Shown here: one piece after another, positions 1 through 8,800 of the stretch
How the letters are laid out: each line of letters begins with the position of its first letter
Position numbering within the stretch: position 1 is the first letter of the stretch
Assembly (NCBI GenBank): GCA_016717005.1
Contig: JADJUF010000037.1
Location: 1,054,001 to 1,118,000 of the forward strand
Direction of reading: 5' to 3'
Length of the DNA: 64,000 nucleotides
Source: Myxococcales bacterium
GTDB taxonomy: Bacteria > Myxococcota_A > Polyangia > Haliangiales > Haliangiaceae
The notes under the pieces: generated by a model
The model's input: the letters and a program-made list of their open reading frames with translations, nothing else
Database searches by the model: none
Told to the model about the DNA's origin: nothing
Position numbers and translations under genes: made by a program

Positions 1-5
1 AGGGC

Positions 6-71
6 ACCGCGCGTGCCGGTCGGCGCGCGCCGTGGCCAGAGGACCGCGCGTGCGGGCCGGCGCGCGGCTGG
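6..71. repeat. Degenerate direct repeat, two copies 37 bp apart
   Basis: A segment of about 29 bases beginning ACCGCGCGTGC occurs at 6-35 and again, diverged, at 43-71. It lies just downstream of the stop of the minus-strand gene at 88-279. This is the same position at which other genes in the window carry copies of their own 3' ends. No gene of its own is seen here. Confidence 0.45.
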
Positions 72-87
72 GCAGGGCGTCGCGTGG

Positions 88-279
88 TCATTCCACCCGC
101 GAGTCGCGATCGAACAGCCACAGCTCGAGCGCGCGCTGCTCGTCATCCTGGCGGCCGTGGGTGTAGGGCCACGGCAAGGCTGGGTGGCGGTGACGGGGCT
201 GCGGGCGGGTGAGCATCGCGGCGAGGCGGCGGCGCGTTTGCGTGCCGAGCGATCGGAGTAGGGCGAGCGGAGCGAACAT
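88..279 (-). CDS. Small conserved-looking basic protein, 63 aa, unknown function
   Basis: A 63-residue protein starting MFAPLALLRSLG. The start is fixed by a perfect Shine-Dalgarno AAGGAGGT five bases before the ATG at 279, so longer frames upstream are not used. It has a hydrophobic N-terminal stretch (residues 2-9), a basic segment (TQTRRRL), then an acidic, aromatic C-terminus (ELWLFDRDSRVE). It is too short for a confident membrane-protein call, and no family was recognised. The strong ribosome-binding site and normal codon use favour a real gene. The neighbouring stretch 280-660 is non-coding and probably holds its promoter. Confidence 0.6.
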   Translation of the reverse strand: MFAPLALLRSLGTQTRRRLAAMLTRPQPRHRHPALPWPYTHGRQDDEQRALELWLFDRDSRVE

Positions 280-660
280 GAGGCACCTCCTTGGGGGACA
301 TCCGTGCTGACGGCGCGGGGTCGTCGGCATTACGCGGATCGCACCGGCCGGCGCGCGGCCGATGCGCTGGTGGCGCCGCGCGGTGGCGCCCCCGGTGCCT
401 GGTCACGAGGAGGCGCACCCACCTCACGGCCGTCTCGAACAACGACGGCGGCGGGATTGGATTTCCCAGCGATCGTCCTGTGTTGAGGCCGCTTCTGACG
501 CGGCGGGTCAAACGCCGTGATCAAGAGAGGTGCCCGAGTGGAAGCCCAGGGGTTCCAGTACGTTGCTGGCCGGTCGCGAGGGCGATGCGCGTGATCCGCA
601 CCACCTGTGATCGCGGGAGCGTCGACGACGCGCGGGCTGTCGCGCTACGGTCTCGGGTCC
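280..660. other. Gene-free stretch between divergent genes
   Basis: About 380 bases with no convincing gene. It contains a GC-rich imperfect inverted repeat near 370-400 (GGTGGCGCC / GGTGGCGCCCCCGG) and a short tRNA-Ser-like 5' half near 524-540 that does not continue into a tRNA. It should hold the promoters for the small minus-strand gene and for the secreted protein at 661. No clear -35/-10 pair was seen. Confidence 0.4.
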
Positions 661-1092
661 ATGCGCACCCTGACTTCGATCGTGTCCGCCGCCGTGGCGC
701 TCGCGCTGCTGGCCGCGCCGGCCGCCGCCGAGCGTCGGCACCGCGGCAAGCCGTCCGCGCCCGTCGCCCTCACTGCCACCGCCGAGCGCACCGCCACCGG
801 CTGGCGCGTCGTGGTCGACGCCGCGCCGACCGTGGCGGTCGACGACGTCGTGGTCGAGATCGACGGACGGGCCACGCGGTTCGGCGCCACGACCGCGCGC
901 ACGCCGCGGCACCTGGTCGCGCCGATCGCCCTCGGCCGCAACCCGGGCAAGGACGTCGTGGTCACGGCCCGCCTCGCGGGGCGCAGCCAGAGCCTGATCG
1001 TTCGCGTCGGGGCGCCGGCGCCGGCGCAGAAGCCCCAGGTGATCACCGTCCGCACGATCAACGGCGTCAGCGTCGCCGAGGTGCGCAAGTGA
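661..1092 (+). CDS. Secreted protein, 143 aa, unknown function
   Basis: Residues 1-23 form a classical Sec signal peptide: MRT, a hydrophobic core SIVSAAVALALLAAP, then a cleavage site after AAA. The mature part is beta-rich and low in Cys, with alternating hydrophobic residues (ATGWRVVVDAAPTVAVDDVVVEI), which suggests an Ig-like or beta-sandwich periplasmic domain of about 110 residues. The ATG at 661 was chosen over the upstream in-frame ATG at 607 because it directly begins the signal peptide. The stop TGA overlaps the GTG of the next gene (GTGA), so the two are very likely co-transcribed and translationally coupled. No known family was recognised. Confidence 0.7.
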   Translation: MRTLTSIVSAAVALALLAAPAAAERRHRGKPSAPVALTATAERTATGWRVVVDAAPTVAVDDVVVEIDGRATRFGATTARTPRHLVAPIALGRNPGKDVVVTARLAGRSQSLIVRVGAPAPAQKPQVITVRTINGVSVAEVRK

Positions 1093-2249
1093 ACGCGCGC
1101 CTGTGCGCGGGCGCGCTGCTGGTCGCCGCGGCGGCGTGCGGCGGCGGTGACAGCGGTCCTCCCAAGCTGACCGGCCTGGTGCTGTACGAGGATCGCGCGC
1201 AGCTGGCCAGCGGCCGGCTCGACACCACGCTCCAGCTGCTGCCGGCGCGCGGCGTCACGGTCAGCCTGATCAACGAGGCCGACGGCGCGGTGATCACCAC
1301 GGTCACGACCGACGACGATGGGCGCTACACCGTCGAGTGGGTCGAGCCGCTGGTCGAGCCGACCGAGCCGCTGCACCTCCTGGCGGCGGCCATGAGCATG
1401 GCGCCCGAGCGGCCGATCCAGGTCGTGCGCCGCAACAGCCAGGTCCACGGCTTCGGCGGCGACGCGTTCACGTGGGAGGACAAGATCGACGTCGATCTGG
1501 TCGTCACCGAGGCCTCGGGCGCGGCCGCGGCGTTCAACGTCTTCGACATGGCGGTGAGCTCGGCCGACGCCGTGCGCACCAACCTCGACGTCCTGCCGGC
1601 GCCGCTCACGGCGATCTGGGAGAAGGGCTCCAACGACGGCACGTACTACAGCGGCGACAGCCGGATCCACCTGCTCGGCGCCGCCAGCGACGACGACGGC
1701 TACGACGACACCGTCATCCTCCACGAGATCGGTCACTTCTTCGAGGACACGGTCGGGCGCAGCGACAGCCCGGGCGGCGGGCACGACGGCTCGCCGACCA
1801 ACCCCAACCTGGCCTGGTCCGAGGGCTTCTCGACCTACTGGGCGATGGCGGTCAAGAACGAGCCGTTCTACGGCGACTCGAACTCTGGCGGCGGCTGGGG
1901 CTACAACGCCGAGACCACGGTCACCCGCGCCCCGCAGCCGGCGGGCTCGATCGGGCAGGCCGTCGGTGAGAACCTCATCACCGAGGTCCTCTGGGACATC
2001 GGTGACGCGCCCAGCGGGGACGACGATCAGCTGGCCGGCGACCACATCGTGGTCGAGAGCGTCCAGCCGATGTACCTGCGGACCTCGGCGCTGCGCCAGG
2101 TCGGTCAGGGCGGCGTCGACCTGGTCGACTTCCTTGACGGCTACTTCGTCCTCGCCGGCCTCCGCGACTGCGCCGCCGTCCGGCAGATCGTCGTGACCAC
2201 GCACACGTTCCCGTACGACTTCGGCGGTCCCGCCGGCCCGTGTCCGTGA
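1089..2249 (+). CDS. Lipoprotein zinc metalloprotease (HEIGH motif)
   Basis: A 386-residue predicted outer-membrane or periplasmic lipoprotein. The lipobox AAAC puts the lipidated Cys at residue 17. Residues about 30-95 look like a carboxypeptidase-regulatory beta-sandwich (VTVSLINEADGAVITTV, DDDGRYTVEWVEP). The catalytic domain carries HEIGH at 212-216 (two zinc-binding His and the catalytic Glu), and a downstream WSEGFSTYWA whose Glu (about 245) would be the third zinc ligand of a gluzincin-type protease. The GTG start at 1089 overlaps the stop of the preceding secreted-protein gene by four bases, and the stop overlaps the next gene's GTG, giving a three-gene operon. The metalloprotease assignment rests on motifs; the substrate is unknown. 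Confidence 0.75.
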   Translation: MNARLCAGALLVAAAACGGGDSGPPKLTGLVLYEDRAQLASGRLDTTLQLLPARGVTVSLINEADGAVITTVTTDDDGRYTVEWVEPLVEPTEPLHLLAAAMSMAPERPIQVVRRNSQVHGFGGDAFTWEDKIDVDLVVTEASGAAAAFNVFDMAVSSADAVRTNLDVLPAPLTAIWEKGSNDGTYYSGDSRIHLLGAASDDDGYDDTVILHEIGHFFEDTVGRSDSPGGGHDGSPTNPNLAWSEGFSTYWAMAVKNEPFYGDSNSGGGWGYNAETTVTRAPQPAGSIGQAVGENLITEVLWDIGDAPSGDDDQLAGDHIVVESVQPMYLRTSALRQVGQGGVDLVDFLDGYFVLAGLRDCAAVRQIVVTTHTFPYDFGGPAGPCP

Positions 2250-2749
2250 ACTCGCCGCGGCTGCCGTCGCCGGTCGCCGGCGCGCGCGTCGCGATCTTCG
2301 GGCTCGCGCTCGCGACCGCGAGCGGCGGGTGCGCCGTGCGCCGGCAGTTCACGCGCGCCGATGACGCCGCGGTCCGGGCGGTGCTGACCACCCAGCAGGC
2401 CGCGTGGAACCGCGGCGACCTGGTCGGCTACATGGACGGGTACCTGCGGTCGCCAGCGCTGGTGTTCACCTCGGGCAGCAAGGTCCGCCGCGGCTGGAAC
2501 GAGACCTACGCCAAGTACCGCGATCGCTACGGCAGCGACCCGTCGACGATGGGCACCCTGGCGTTCGAGGTGCTCGGCGTGCAGGCGCTCGGCCCCGACG
2601 GCGCGATCGTGCTCGGCCGCTGGGTCCTGACCGACACGCCCAACAGCGGCAGCGGCGTGTTCTCGGTCGCGCTCGCACGGACCGCGGCCGGCTGGAAGGT
2701 CGTCCACGATCACACCTCGAGCGATCCGCCCCCGGACGCGGCGCCGTAG
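2246..2749 (+). CDS. SnoaL/DUF4440-like (NTF2-fold) lipoprotein
   Basis: About 167 residues. An N-terminal hydrophobic segment ends in a lipobox-like SGGC, so it is probably a lipoprotein. The rest matches the NTF2-like DUF4440 pattern: an N-terminal helix with a WNRGD turn (TTQQAAWNRGDLVGYMDGY), then a curved sheet including TSGSKVRRGWNETYAKYRDRY and a terminal VARTAAGWKVVHDHTS-type strand pair. Such domains bind small ligands or are stray enzymes; no catalytic residues can be assigned. GTG at 2246 gives a four-base GTGA overlap with the upstream protease gene; an in-frame GTG at 2240 is the alternative. The 3' end overlaps the convergent gene at 2710 by about 40 bases. Confidence 0.75.
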   Translation: MNSPRLPSPVAGARVAIFGLALATASGGCAVRRQFTRADDAAVRAVLTTQQAAWNRGDLVGYMDGYLRSPALVFTSGSKVRRGWNETYAKYRDRYGSDPSTMGTLAFEVLGVQALGPDGAIVLGRWVLTDTPNSGSGVFSVALARTAAGWKVVHDHTSSDPPPDAAP

Positions 2750-3366
2750 CGATCGAGGTCGGCCAGCATCGCGACGCTCGTGGCCGGCGCCGCGCGGGCT
2801 TCCGTGGTCGGTAGCCACGAGGCCGCCGGAGCGGGGGCCAGAGCCGACGTCGGAACCGGAACCGGAGGCGGAGCCGGAACCGGAGCCGGAGCCGGAGCCG
2901 GAGTCGGAACCGGAGCCGGAACCAGAACCGGAACCGGAGTCGGAACCGGCCCGGGAACCGCCGCCGTGGCACCCGCACCCGTGGTCCGCGTGCTCACGGC
3001 GGCAAGCGTCGGCGCCGGCTCGGGGGCGTCCGGGTGTCGTCCGTAGCCGACGCTGCGCCACGGGCGCCGCAGCGCGCGCTCACGCTCCCAGCGGTGCTTG
3101 CGCCGCAGCCCGCTCGCCTGCGCCGGCCACCCGACCAGCCGCGCCCGTTTCTTGACCGCCGCGACCTGCTCCGGCGGAAGCGGCACGCCGTACCGGTCGA
3201 GCTCGAGGTCGACGTCGATCAGCACCGCGACCGTCGCCGGGTCGCCGCGGTCGAACTCTTGCTCGGCTGCCTGGACCTCGGCGAACGAGTACGGCCGATC
3301 GCTCTTGCCGATCGCGAACATCTCGCCGGTGTCGGGGTCGCGCTGCAGGTTGAACACGCGCCTCAT
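2710..3366 (-). CDS. Short-module protein with long Pro/Ala/Val-rich tail (third gene of operon)
   Basis: 218 residues starting MRRVFNLQRDPDTGEM. The first ~75 residues carry the module shared with the next two upstream genes: an IGKSDRPYSFAEVQAAEQEF segment and an acidic DVDLELDRYGVPL segment. Residues about 130-195 are a low-complexity run of PVPTP, PAPAP and VPV units encoded by tandem GGAACCGGAGCC-type repeats. The ATG (3364-3366) overlaps the stop of the preceding gene (ATGA), so translation is coupled. Function unknown; the tail may be a flexible or surface linker. It ends convergent with, and overlapping, the DUF4440-like gene. Confidence 0.65.
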   Translation of the reverse strand: MRRVFNLQRDPDTGEMFAIGKSDRPYSFAEVQAAEQEFDRGDPATVAVLIDVDLELDRYGVPLPPEQVAAVKKRARLVGWPAQASGLRRKHRWERERALRRPWRSVGYGRHPDAPEPAPTLAAVSTRTTGAGATAAVPGPVPTPVPVLVPAPVPTPAPAPAPVPAPPPVPVPTSALAPAPAASWLPTTEARAAPATSVAMLADLDRYGAASGGGSLEV

Positions 3367-3785
3367 CGCCGCACCCCACCGAGCCCGGTCGCGAGCGCCG
3401 CCTCGAGCACCGCCAGCACGTCGCACGGCGGCGCGTCCAACGCGATGCCGTACTGGGCGACGACCTCCGGATCGCCGGGGCTGATCACCGTGCTCGTGCG
3501 TCGATCGCACCTCACCGCGTCGATCGTGTCCAGGCGATCGAACTCGCCGCGCAGCCACGCCTGCCGCCACGCCTCGATCGCCGCGCGGCTCTCGTCCTCG
3601 CTCCGCGGCGTCCCGTCGGCGTGGCGGCCGAAGTCGACCGCCGCCAGCAGCGCCAGCGCGCTGGGCTCGTCGCTCGCGGCCTCTTCCGCGGCGGCGACCT
3701 GCGCGTCGGCGTAGAGCCGCCCGTCCTTGCCGGCGACGTAGGTGGCGCCGGTCACGGCGTCGCACTCCAGGATGTAGTCCCGCAT
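3363..3785 (-). CDS. Short-module protein, second of three related genes
   Basis: 140 residues starting MRDYILECDAVTGATYVAGK. The layout parallels its neighbours: an N-terminal beta pair with a TGA(T/E) turn, a GKDGRLYADAQV segment, then an acidic stretch with a DFGRHADGTPRSEDE motif comparable to DLDLGVDEDGRPLDAA in the upstream gene. The start is supported by a GAGGAGG ribosome-binding site. It lies 10 bases after the first gene of the operon and overlaps the third by ATGA. No recognised family. The shared fold suggests local duplication of one gene followed by divergence. Confidence 0.65.
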   Translation of the reverse strand: MRDYILECDAVTGATYVAGKDGRLYADAQVAAAEEAASDEPSALALLAAVDFGRHADGTPRSEDESRAAIEAWRQAWLRGEFDRLDTIDAVRCDRRTSTVISPGDPEVVAQYGIALDAPPCDVLAVLEAALATGLGGVRR

Positions 3786-3795
3786 GGCCCCCTCC

Positions 3796-4218
3796 TCACC
3801 GGTTCGCCGCACGGGTGGCCCGCGCGATCTTGCGCCGCCGCGCGACCTTGGCGATCTTGCGTCGCCGGGTCGCCCGGCTCGGGTAGTCGCCGTGTCGGCG
3901 CGCCGAGTCGGCGAGCGCCTGCAGCTCGTCGGGACCCATCGAGAACCCGACCTCGCCTCGGGCGCGCGCCGCCTGACACTCCGGGCAGTCGTGGATCTGC
4001 TGGGCCGCCAGCGCCCGCACCGCCGCCGCGTCGAGCGGCCGCCCGTCCTCGTCGACGCCCAGGTCGAGATCGCGGCGCACCACCAACGCCTCGGCGTCGC
4101 CCGCCCGCACCCGCGCATCGAGCGCGTCGAGGTCGCGGACGGCCACCTCCCGCCCGCTCTTGCCGATGTACACCATCTCGCCTGTGCGCATGTCCGTCCG
4201 CATATGAAAGGTCGTCAT
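3796..4218 (-). CDS. Short-module protein with CPEC motif, first of three related genes
   Basis: 140 residues starting MTTFHMRTDMRTGEMVYIGK. It has the common module (TGEMVYIGKSGREVAVRDLDALDARV, then DLDLGVDEDGRPL), followed by a CPECQAARARGE segment that could be half of a zinc site, and a very basic C-terminus (RRRKIAKVARRRKIARATRAANR region). The ATG at 4218 follows a GGAGGAG ribosome-binding site. It heads the operon 4218 to 2710 and is divergent from the membrane protein at 4514. Function unknown; the basic tail could bind nucleic acid, which is speculation. Confidence 0.65.
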   Translation of the reverse strand: MTTFHMRTDMRTGEMVYIGKSGREVAVRDLDALDARVRAGDAEALVVRRDLDLGVDEDGRPLDAAAVRALAAQQIHDCPECQAARARGEVGFSMGPDELQALADSARRHGDYPSRATRRRKIAKVARRRKIARATRAANR

Positions 4219-4513
4219 CCCGCTCCTCCTCCCCGCCCCAGTTGCACCCCGCGTGCCGCGCCTAACCCCGCGCCATCCCTCGCCACCGCTTGTCCGGTTT
4301 CCGGACGTCCGGCCGGATCCCGGCCACTCCCGCGATCGCCCGGACAGCGCCCCGTCCGCGCGTCTGTCCGATATCCGGCTCGAGCGGACTGGTCGCGCTG
4401 TCTGATCGCGCGGACCGCGCGCGCCGGACCATCCACTCGACTGGACAGATCGCCTGCGCACACCCGCACGGAGCGGCGTCCGCGCGGGTACCGGTCGTGG
4501 CCCCGCCCTTGCG
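4219..4513. promoter_or_regulatory. Divergent intergenic region with clustered TCCGG half-sites
   Basis: The 295 bases between the three-gene operon and the membrane protein are rich in TCCGG/CCGGA words. One cluster at about 4289-4322 reads TCCGGTTTCCGGA then CGTCCGGCCGGA, and another at about 4370-4390 contains TCCGATATCCGG. This spacing of inverted half-sites is unusual even in GC-rich DNA and suggests cooperative binding of a regulator. A separate TCCACTCGACTGGA element lies at 4432-4445. No gene is seen here. Confidence 0.4.
4432..4447. promoter_or_regulatory. Operator-like element, TCCACT/TGGACA type (site 1)
   Basis: TCCACTCGACTGGACA, an imperfect palindrome (outer arms TCCA/TGGA), located about 70 bases before the membrane protein start. 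The same word in more perfect form recurs at 13080-13095 and 13684-13699, each time upstream of a plus-strand gene. Confidence 0.4.
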
Positions 4514-5719
4514 ATGGGCTCGGCCATGGCCTCACCCAAGCCCACGGCGCCCTCCTCTCCTGACGACGGGCTCGCGCGCGTCACGCGGCTGTCGCTGCTG
4601 GTGTCACTCGTGGCCTTCGCGGCGCTGATCGTCTACGGCGCGTGGGCCGCCAAGGCGGGCCCGGCTCAGGCGGCCCTCGGCGCCGCGCTGCTGGGCCTCG
4701 GCGCGGTGGCGGTCGGCGCGATCATCGGGTTCTTGTTCGGCGTCCCGGTCAACGCGGTGGCGGTGGCGCAGGCCAGCACGGCCGCGACCAAGGAGGCCGC
4801 GGAGCCAGGCGGCGTCGAGGCCGCGGCCCGCCCGTCGCGGGGCGCCAACCAGCTGGTCCAGGTGGCCGAGTGGCTGACCCGCATCTTCATCGGCGCCACC
4901 GTCACGCAGCTCGGCGAGGTGCGCGACCAGCTCCAGGGCCTGGGGCAGCTGGCCAGCGCGCAGCTGCTCGGCAGCGGCCGCGGCGAGATCGTCTTCACGG
5001 CCGCGGCGGTCTTCGGTGGGGTGTTCGGCTTCTTCGTCGGTCACCTGTCGACGCGCCTCATCATCAACGTGCTGTTCGACGCCGTCGAGAACGGCTCGCG
5101 GCTGCCGACCGCCGCCAAGGACGAGGTGCTCATGCAGGCCCGCACCGGCGAGCGCAAGCTCGACGCGATCTCGCCGTCGGTGGCGCGGGCGCTCGTCGAG
5201 GTCGACGACCAGCAGCTGACCAGCTCGGACGACCTGCAGGCGTGGGGGCTGGCGCGCATCTCGCTCGATCGCGACGAGCCCGCGGCCGGTCGGGGCCTGG
5301 CCGCCCTCGAGCGCGCGGTGATCGCGCGGCCCGGCGACCGCGGCGCCATCGAGAGCCTGGTGCTGGGCGCGCTCTACGCGCCGCCGCCCGAGGGGTTCAC
5401 GCGGGCGCAGCGCGAGCTGACCGCGTACTTCGCCAGGCACCCGACGCCGACCCGCGCCGAGGCCAACCTGTACGCCTACCGCGCCTGCGCCGACGGGCAG
5501 GCCTACGCCGACGCCAAGGCGCGCGGCGACACCGGCGCGATGGCCGTCCACCGCGCGTCCGCCCTGGCGGCGGCGCGGCAGGCCCTCGAGCTCGACGCAT
5601 CGTGGGGCGCGTTCCTCGCGCGCATCGCCAGCGGCGCCGGCGGCCCCGACGACGATCTGGTCGAGCTCGCCAAGGACGCGCCGGAGCTCGGCGCGCTGCT
5701 GGCCGCGGGGCGGCCGTGA
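4514..5719 (+). CDS. Membrane protein with three TM segments and TPR-like C-terminal region
   Basis: 401 residues. TM1 and TM2 lie near residues 20-75 (SLLVSLVAFAALIVYGAWA; LGLGAVAVGAIIGFLFGVP). A conserved-looking amphipathic segment VAEWLTRIFIGATVTQLG comes next, and TM3 is near 155-175 (AAVFGGVFGFFVGHLSTRL). The C-terminal half is helical and Ala-rich, with repeating helix pairs like TPR units (for example DEPAAGRGLAALERAVIARP). The FLFGVP-plus-LTRIFIGA arrangement resembles uncharacterised bacterial membrane proteins seen near signalling or conflict genes, but this is recall, not a search. ATG at 4514; ATG at 4526 is also possible. It is followed by a kinase-STAND-FGE gene in the same direction. 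Confidence 0.7.
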   Translation: MGSAMASPKPTAPSSPDDGLARVTRLSLLVSLVAFAALIVYGAWAAKAGPAQAALGAALLGLGAVAVGAIIGFLFGVPVNAVAVAQASTAATKEAAEPGGVEAAARPSRGANQLVQVAEWLTRIFIGATVTQLGEVRDQLQGLGQLASAQLLGSGRGEIVFTAAAVFGGVFGFFVGHLSTRLIINVLFDAVENGSRLPTAAKDEVLMQARTGERKLDAISPSVARALVEVDDQQLTSSDDLQAWGLARISLDRDEPAAGRGLAALERAVIARPGDRGAIESLVLGALYAPPPEGFTRAQRELTAYFARHPTPTRAEANLYAYRACADGQAYADAKARGDTGAMAVHRASALAAARQALELDASWGAFLARIASGAGGPDDDLVELAKDAPELGALLAAGRP

Positions 5720-5829
5720 CCGCCGGCGGCTACCCACCCCTGCGGGGTGATGCCGCCCGACCGCAGCGCGCTGCCGCCCGCGGTGCGATGGGTGACGGCG
5801 CCTGTGGCTCGTAGGATACTGCGCGCGGG

Positions 5830-8800
5830 ATGGACGCCGAGTCAGCCGCGGGTGAGGCCGCCGACCCCGCGGGGGCCGCGGCCGAGCGCCGGGCGATCGT
5901 CATCGGCGGCGCCGGCGATCCCGACGTCACGGCGCTGGCGACGACGCTCCTGGCCGCGCACGAACGCTGGACCGTGCGCCGCGTCGAGCCGCCGCTGACC
6001 CGGCTCGCGGTCAAGCGCGCGCTCGACGCGCTGACACCCTCGCTGCGCGCAGCGGTGGTGATCCTGCACGCGCCGGTCGTGGCCAGCGAGGGCGGCCAGG
6101 TCCTGGTGGTCGGCGACGACCGCGAGCGCTATCCCGACGACGCGACGCTCGGGCTCGACTGGGTCGCGGCGCGCGTGGCGACCCTGCGCGGCCCCGCGGT
6201 CGTCGCGCTGTGCCAGGCGCTCGATCCTCCCCGCGCGGTGGCGGCGCTCGCCGCGGCGGCGCCCCGCGCGCTGCTCATCGCCGGTGGTGGTCCGTCGACG
6301 GTGGCGATCGTCGGGGCGGGGCTCGGCGGGCTCGCCAGCGATCCCACGACCGGCACCGTCACGCTCGCCAGCCTCGGCCGGTTCGTGACCGCGCGCCTGC
6401 CGGCGGCGGTCGTGCGCGCGACCGACGATCGTGAGCCGTTCATCACCCCGGGCGCGCTCGATCTGCTGCGCTCGCGGCGGCGCGACGCAGCGCCCGCGGT
6501 CGCCGGCGCGCCCGCGACGGTGGGCACCGTCTTGCCGGGGCGGTTCCGGCTCGACGTCGAGCTGGCCCGTGGCACCTTCGGCACCGTCTACCGCGCGCGG
6601 CAGCTCGCGGTCGAGCGCGACGTGGCGATCAAGCTGCTGCACGGCGACATCGATCCGACGTCGCCCGACGGGCACCTGTTCCTGCAGGAGATCCGCGCGG
6701 TCGGCCGCCTCGATCACCCCAACGTCGTGCGCATCCACCAGGCCGACGTCGCGCACGACGGGCGCCTGTTCTACGCGATGGAGCTGCTCGACGGGCAAAC
6801 GCTGGCCGAGCTGGCGGCGCCGGCCCCGCTGGAGCCACGGCGCGCGGTGGCCCTGGTGACCCAGGTGCTGGCGGGGCTGGGCGCGGCCCACGACGCCGGC
6901 CTGATCCACGCCGACGTGAAGCCGGCCAACGTCATCGTCGTCGCGGCGCGCGCCGGCGAGCGCGCGGTGCTGGTCGACTTCGGCCTGGCGCGGCTGCGCG
7001 CGACCGAGCCCGCGGCGTCGGCGGGCGGCACGCCCGCGTTCATGGCGCCGGAGCAGCTCCGGGACGGGCGCGTCGACGCGCGCTCCGATCTGTTCGCGAC
7101 CGCGCTGGTGCTGGTGTCCCTGCTGACCGGCTGGCGGCGGCGCAAGGCCAGCGAGCTGGTGCCGCCGCTCGACGCCATCGGCGACGCGCGCGTGCGCGCC
7201 GCGCTGGCCCGCGCGCTGGCGATCGAGCCCGGCGCGCGGTTCACGTCCGCGGCGGAGTTCGCCGCGGCCCTGTCCGGAGCCGTGGTCGCCGTCGAGCCGC
7301 CGCCGCCGCCGCCGCCCTTCCACGGGCTCGCGTCGTTCACCGAGCGCGACGCCGAGCGCCTGCGCGGGCGCGACCGCGAGCTGGCGACGCTGCTGGATCA
7401 CGCGTTGTTCCGCAGCGTGGTGGTGGTGACCGCGCCATCCGGCACCGGCAAGACCTCGCTGCTGCGCGCGGGCCTGGTGCCGGCCCTGGCGCGGTACGGC
7501 GCCACGGTCGCGTACGTCTCAGGCCGCGAGACCCCGGTCGCGGACGCCATCGCGTCGCTGGCGTCCGGGGCGGATGAGCTGTCGTCCGCGATCGCCGCGT
7601 GCGCCGAGCGCACCGGCGCGCGGGTCGTGCTCATCGTCGATCAGCTCGAGGCGCTCCTGGATGATCATCCCGATCACGCGCGCGCGCTGGCCGAGCTGAT
7701 GGCGGAGGCGCGGCGCGGCCGCACCGACGTGGCGCTGGTGCTGTCCGTGCGTGAAGACTTCCTGGCGCGGGTGTTGACGCGGCCCGAGCTGGCGCGGGCC
7801 GCGGTCGCGACGGTGCGCATCGGCCCGCTGGATCTGGATGGCGCGCGTGCCGCGATCGTCGAGCCGCTGGCTGAGCGCCGCGTGACCATCGCGCCCGATC
7901 TACTGGCGGCCGTCCTCGACGACCTGGCGGGCGCCGGCGCGGCGCTGGCGCCCGAGCTGGGCTGGGGGATCGGCGCGGCGGTGTACCCACCGCACCTGCA
8001 GCTGGTCGGCGCGGTGCTGTACCAGGCGCTGGGCGCCGATGAATCGGTGGTGACGCTCGACCACTACCGCCGCCTGGGCGGCTTCGAGGCGATCGTCGGC
8101 GAGCACCTCGAGCGGGTGCTCGACAACGAGCTCGACCGCGCCGGCGCGGCGATCGCGCGCGAGCTGTTCCTGGCGCTGGTGACCTCGACCCACGCGCGGG
8201 CGATGCGGCCCGAGCCCGAGCTCCTGTCGATCGCGAGCGCCGCCGGCGCGGTCGTCGGCGCGGTGCTCGAGATCCTGCGCCGCCAGGGCCTGGTGGTGCG
8301 CACCCAGCGCGCGGTCGGTGAGCCGGTGTGGGAGCTGATGCACGACAGCCTGGTGCCGCGCGTGCTGGCGTGGATCGACCGCCACGACCTGGCCCGCCGG
8401 CGGGCCATGGAGCAGGTCCGCTATCACCTGCGGCGCGCGCGCGGCGGCGCGGTGAGCTTGCTGACGCGCGCGGAGCTGCGCGAGCTCGACACCCACGCCG
8501 ACGCGCTGGCCGAGCTCGAGGCCGAGCACCGGCGCCGCGACAGCGTCGGCGTGGGCCCCGTCGCGCTGGTCGCGCAGTCGCGCGCGATCCTCCGCCGCAC
8601 CACCGCGGCCACCCTCGCGCTGGCGGTCACCGTCGTCGGCATCGTCGGCTACGCCGGCTGCGACCGCTACCGCGCCAGCGCCGCCGCCGCGCGCGAGCGC
8701 TCGATCCGCGATCGCGATCTGGGCCGCTTCACCCTCGAGCTGCGGCCGTTCGACTGGATCCCGCCGGGCGTGAACCCCTGGCTGCCCGGCGGCGCCGCCG

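Noticed and set aside
524..560. tRNA-Ser-like 5' sequence GAGAGGTGCCCGAGTGG
   Set aside because: The anticodon arm, T-loop consensus and acceptor pairing needed for a tRNA do not follow; it is at most a fragment or coincidence.
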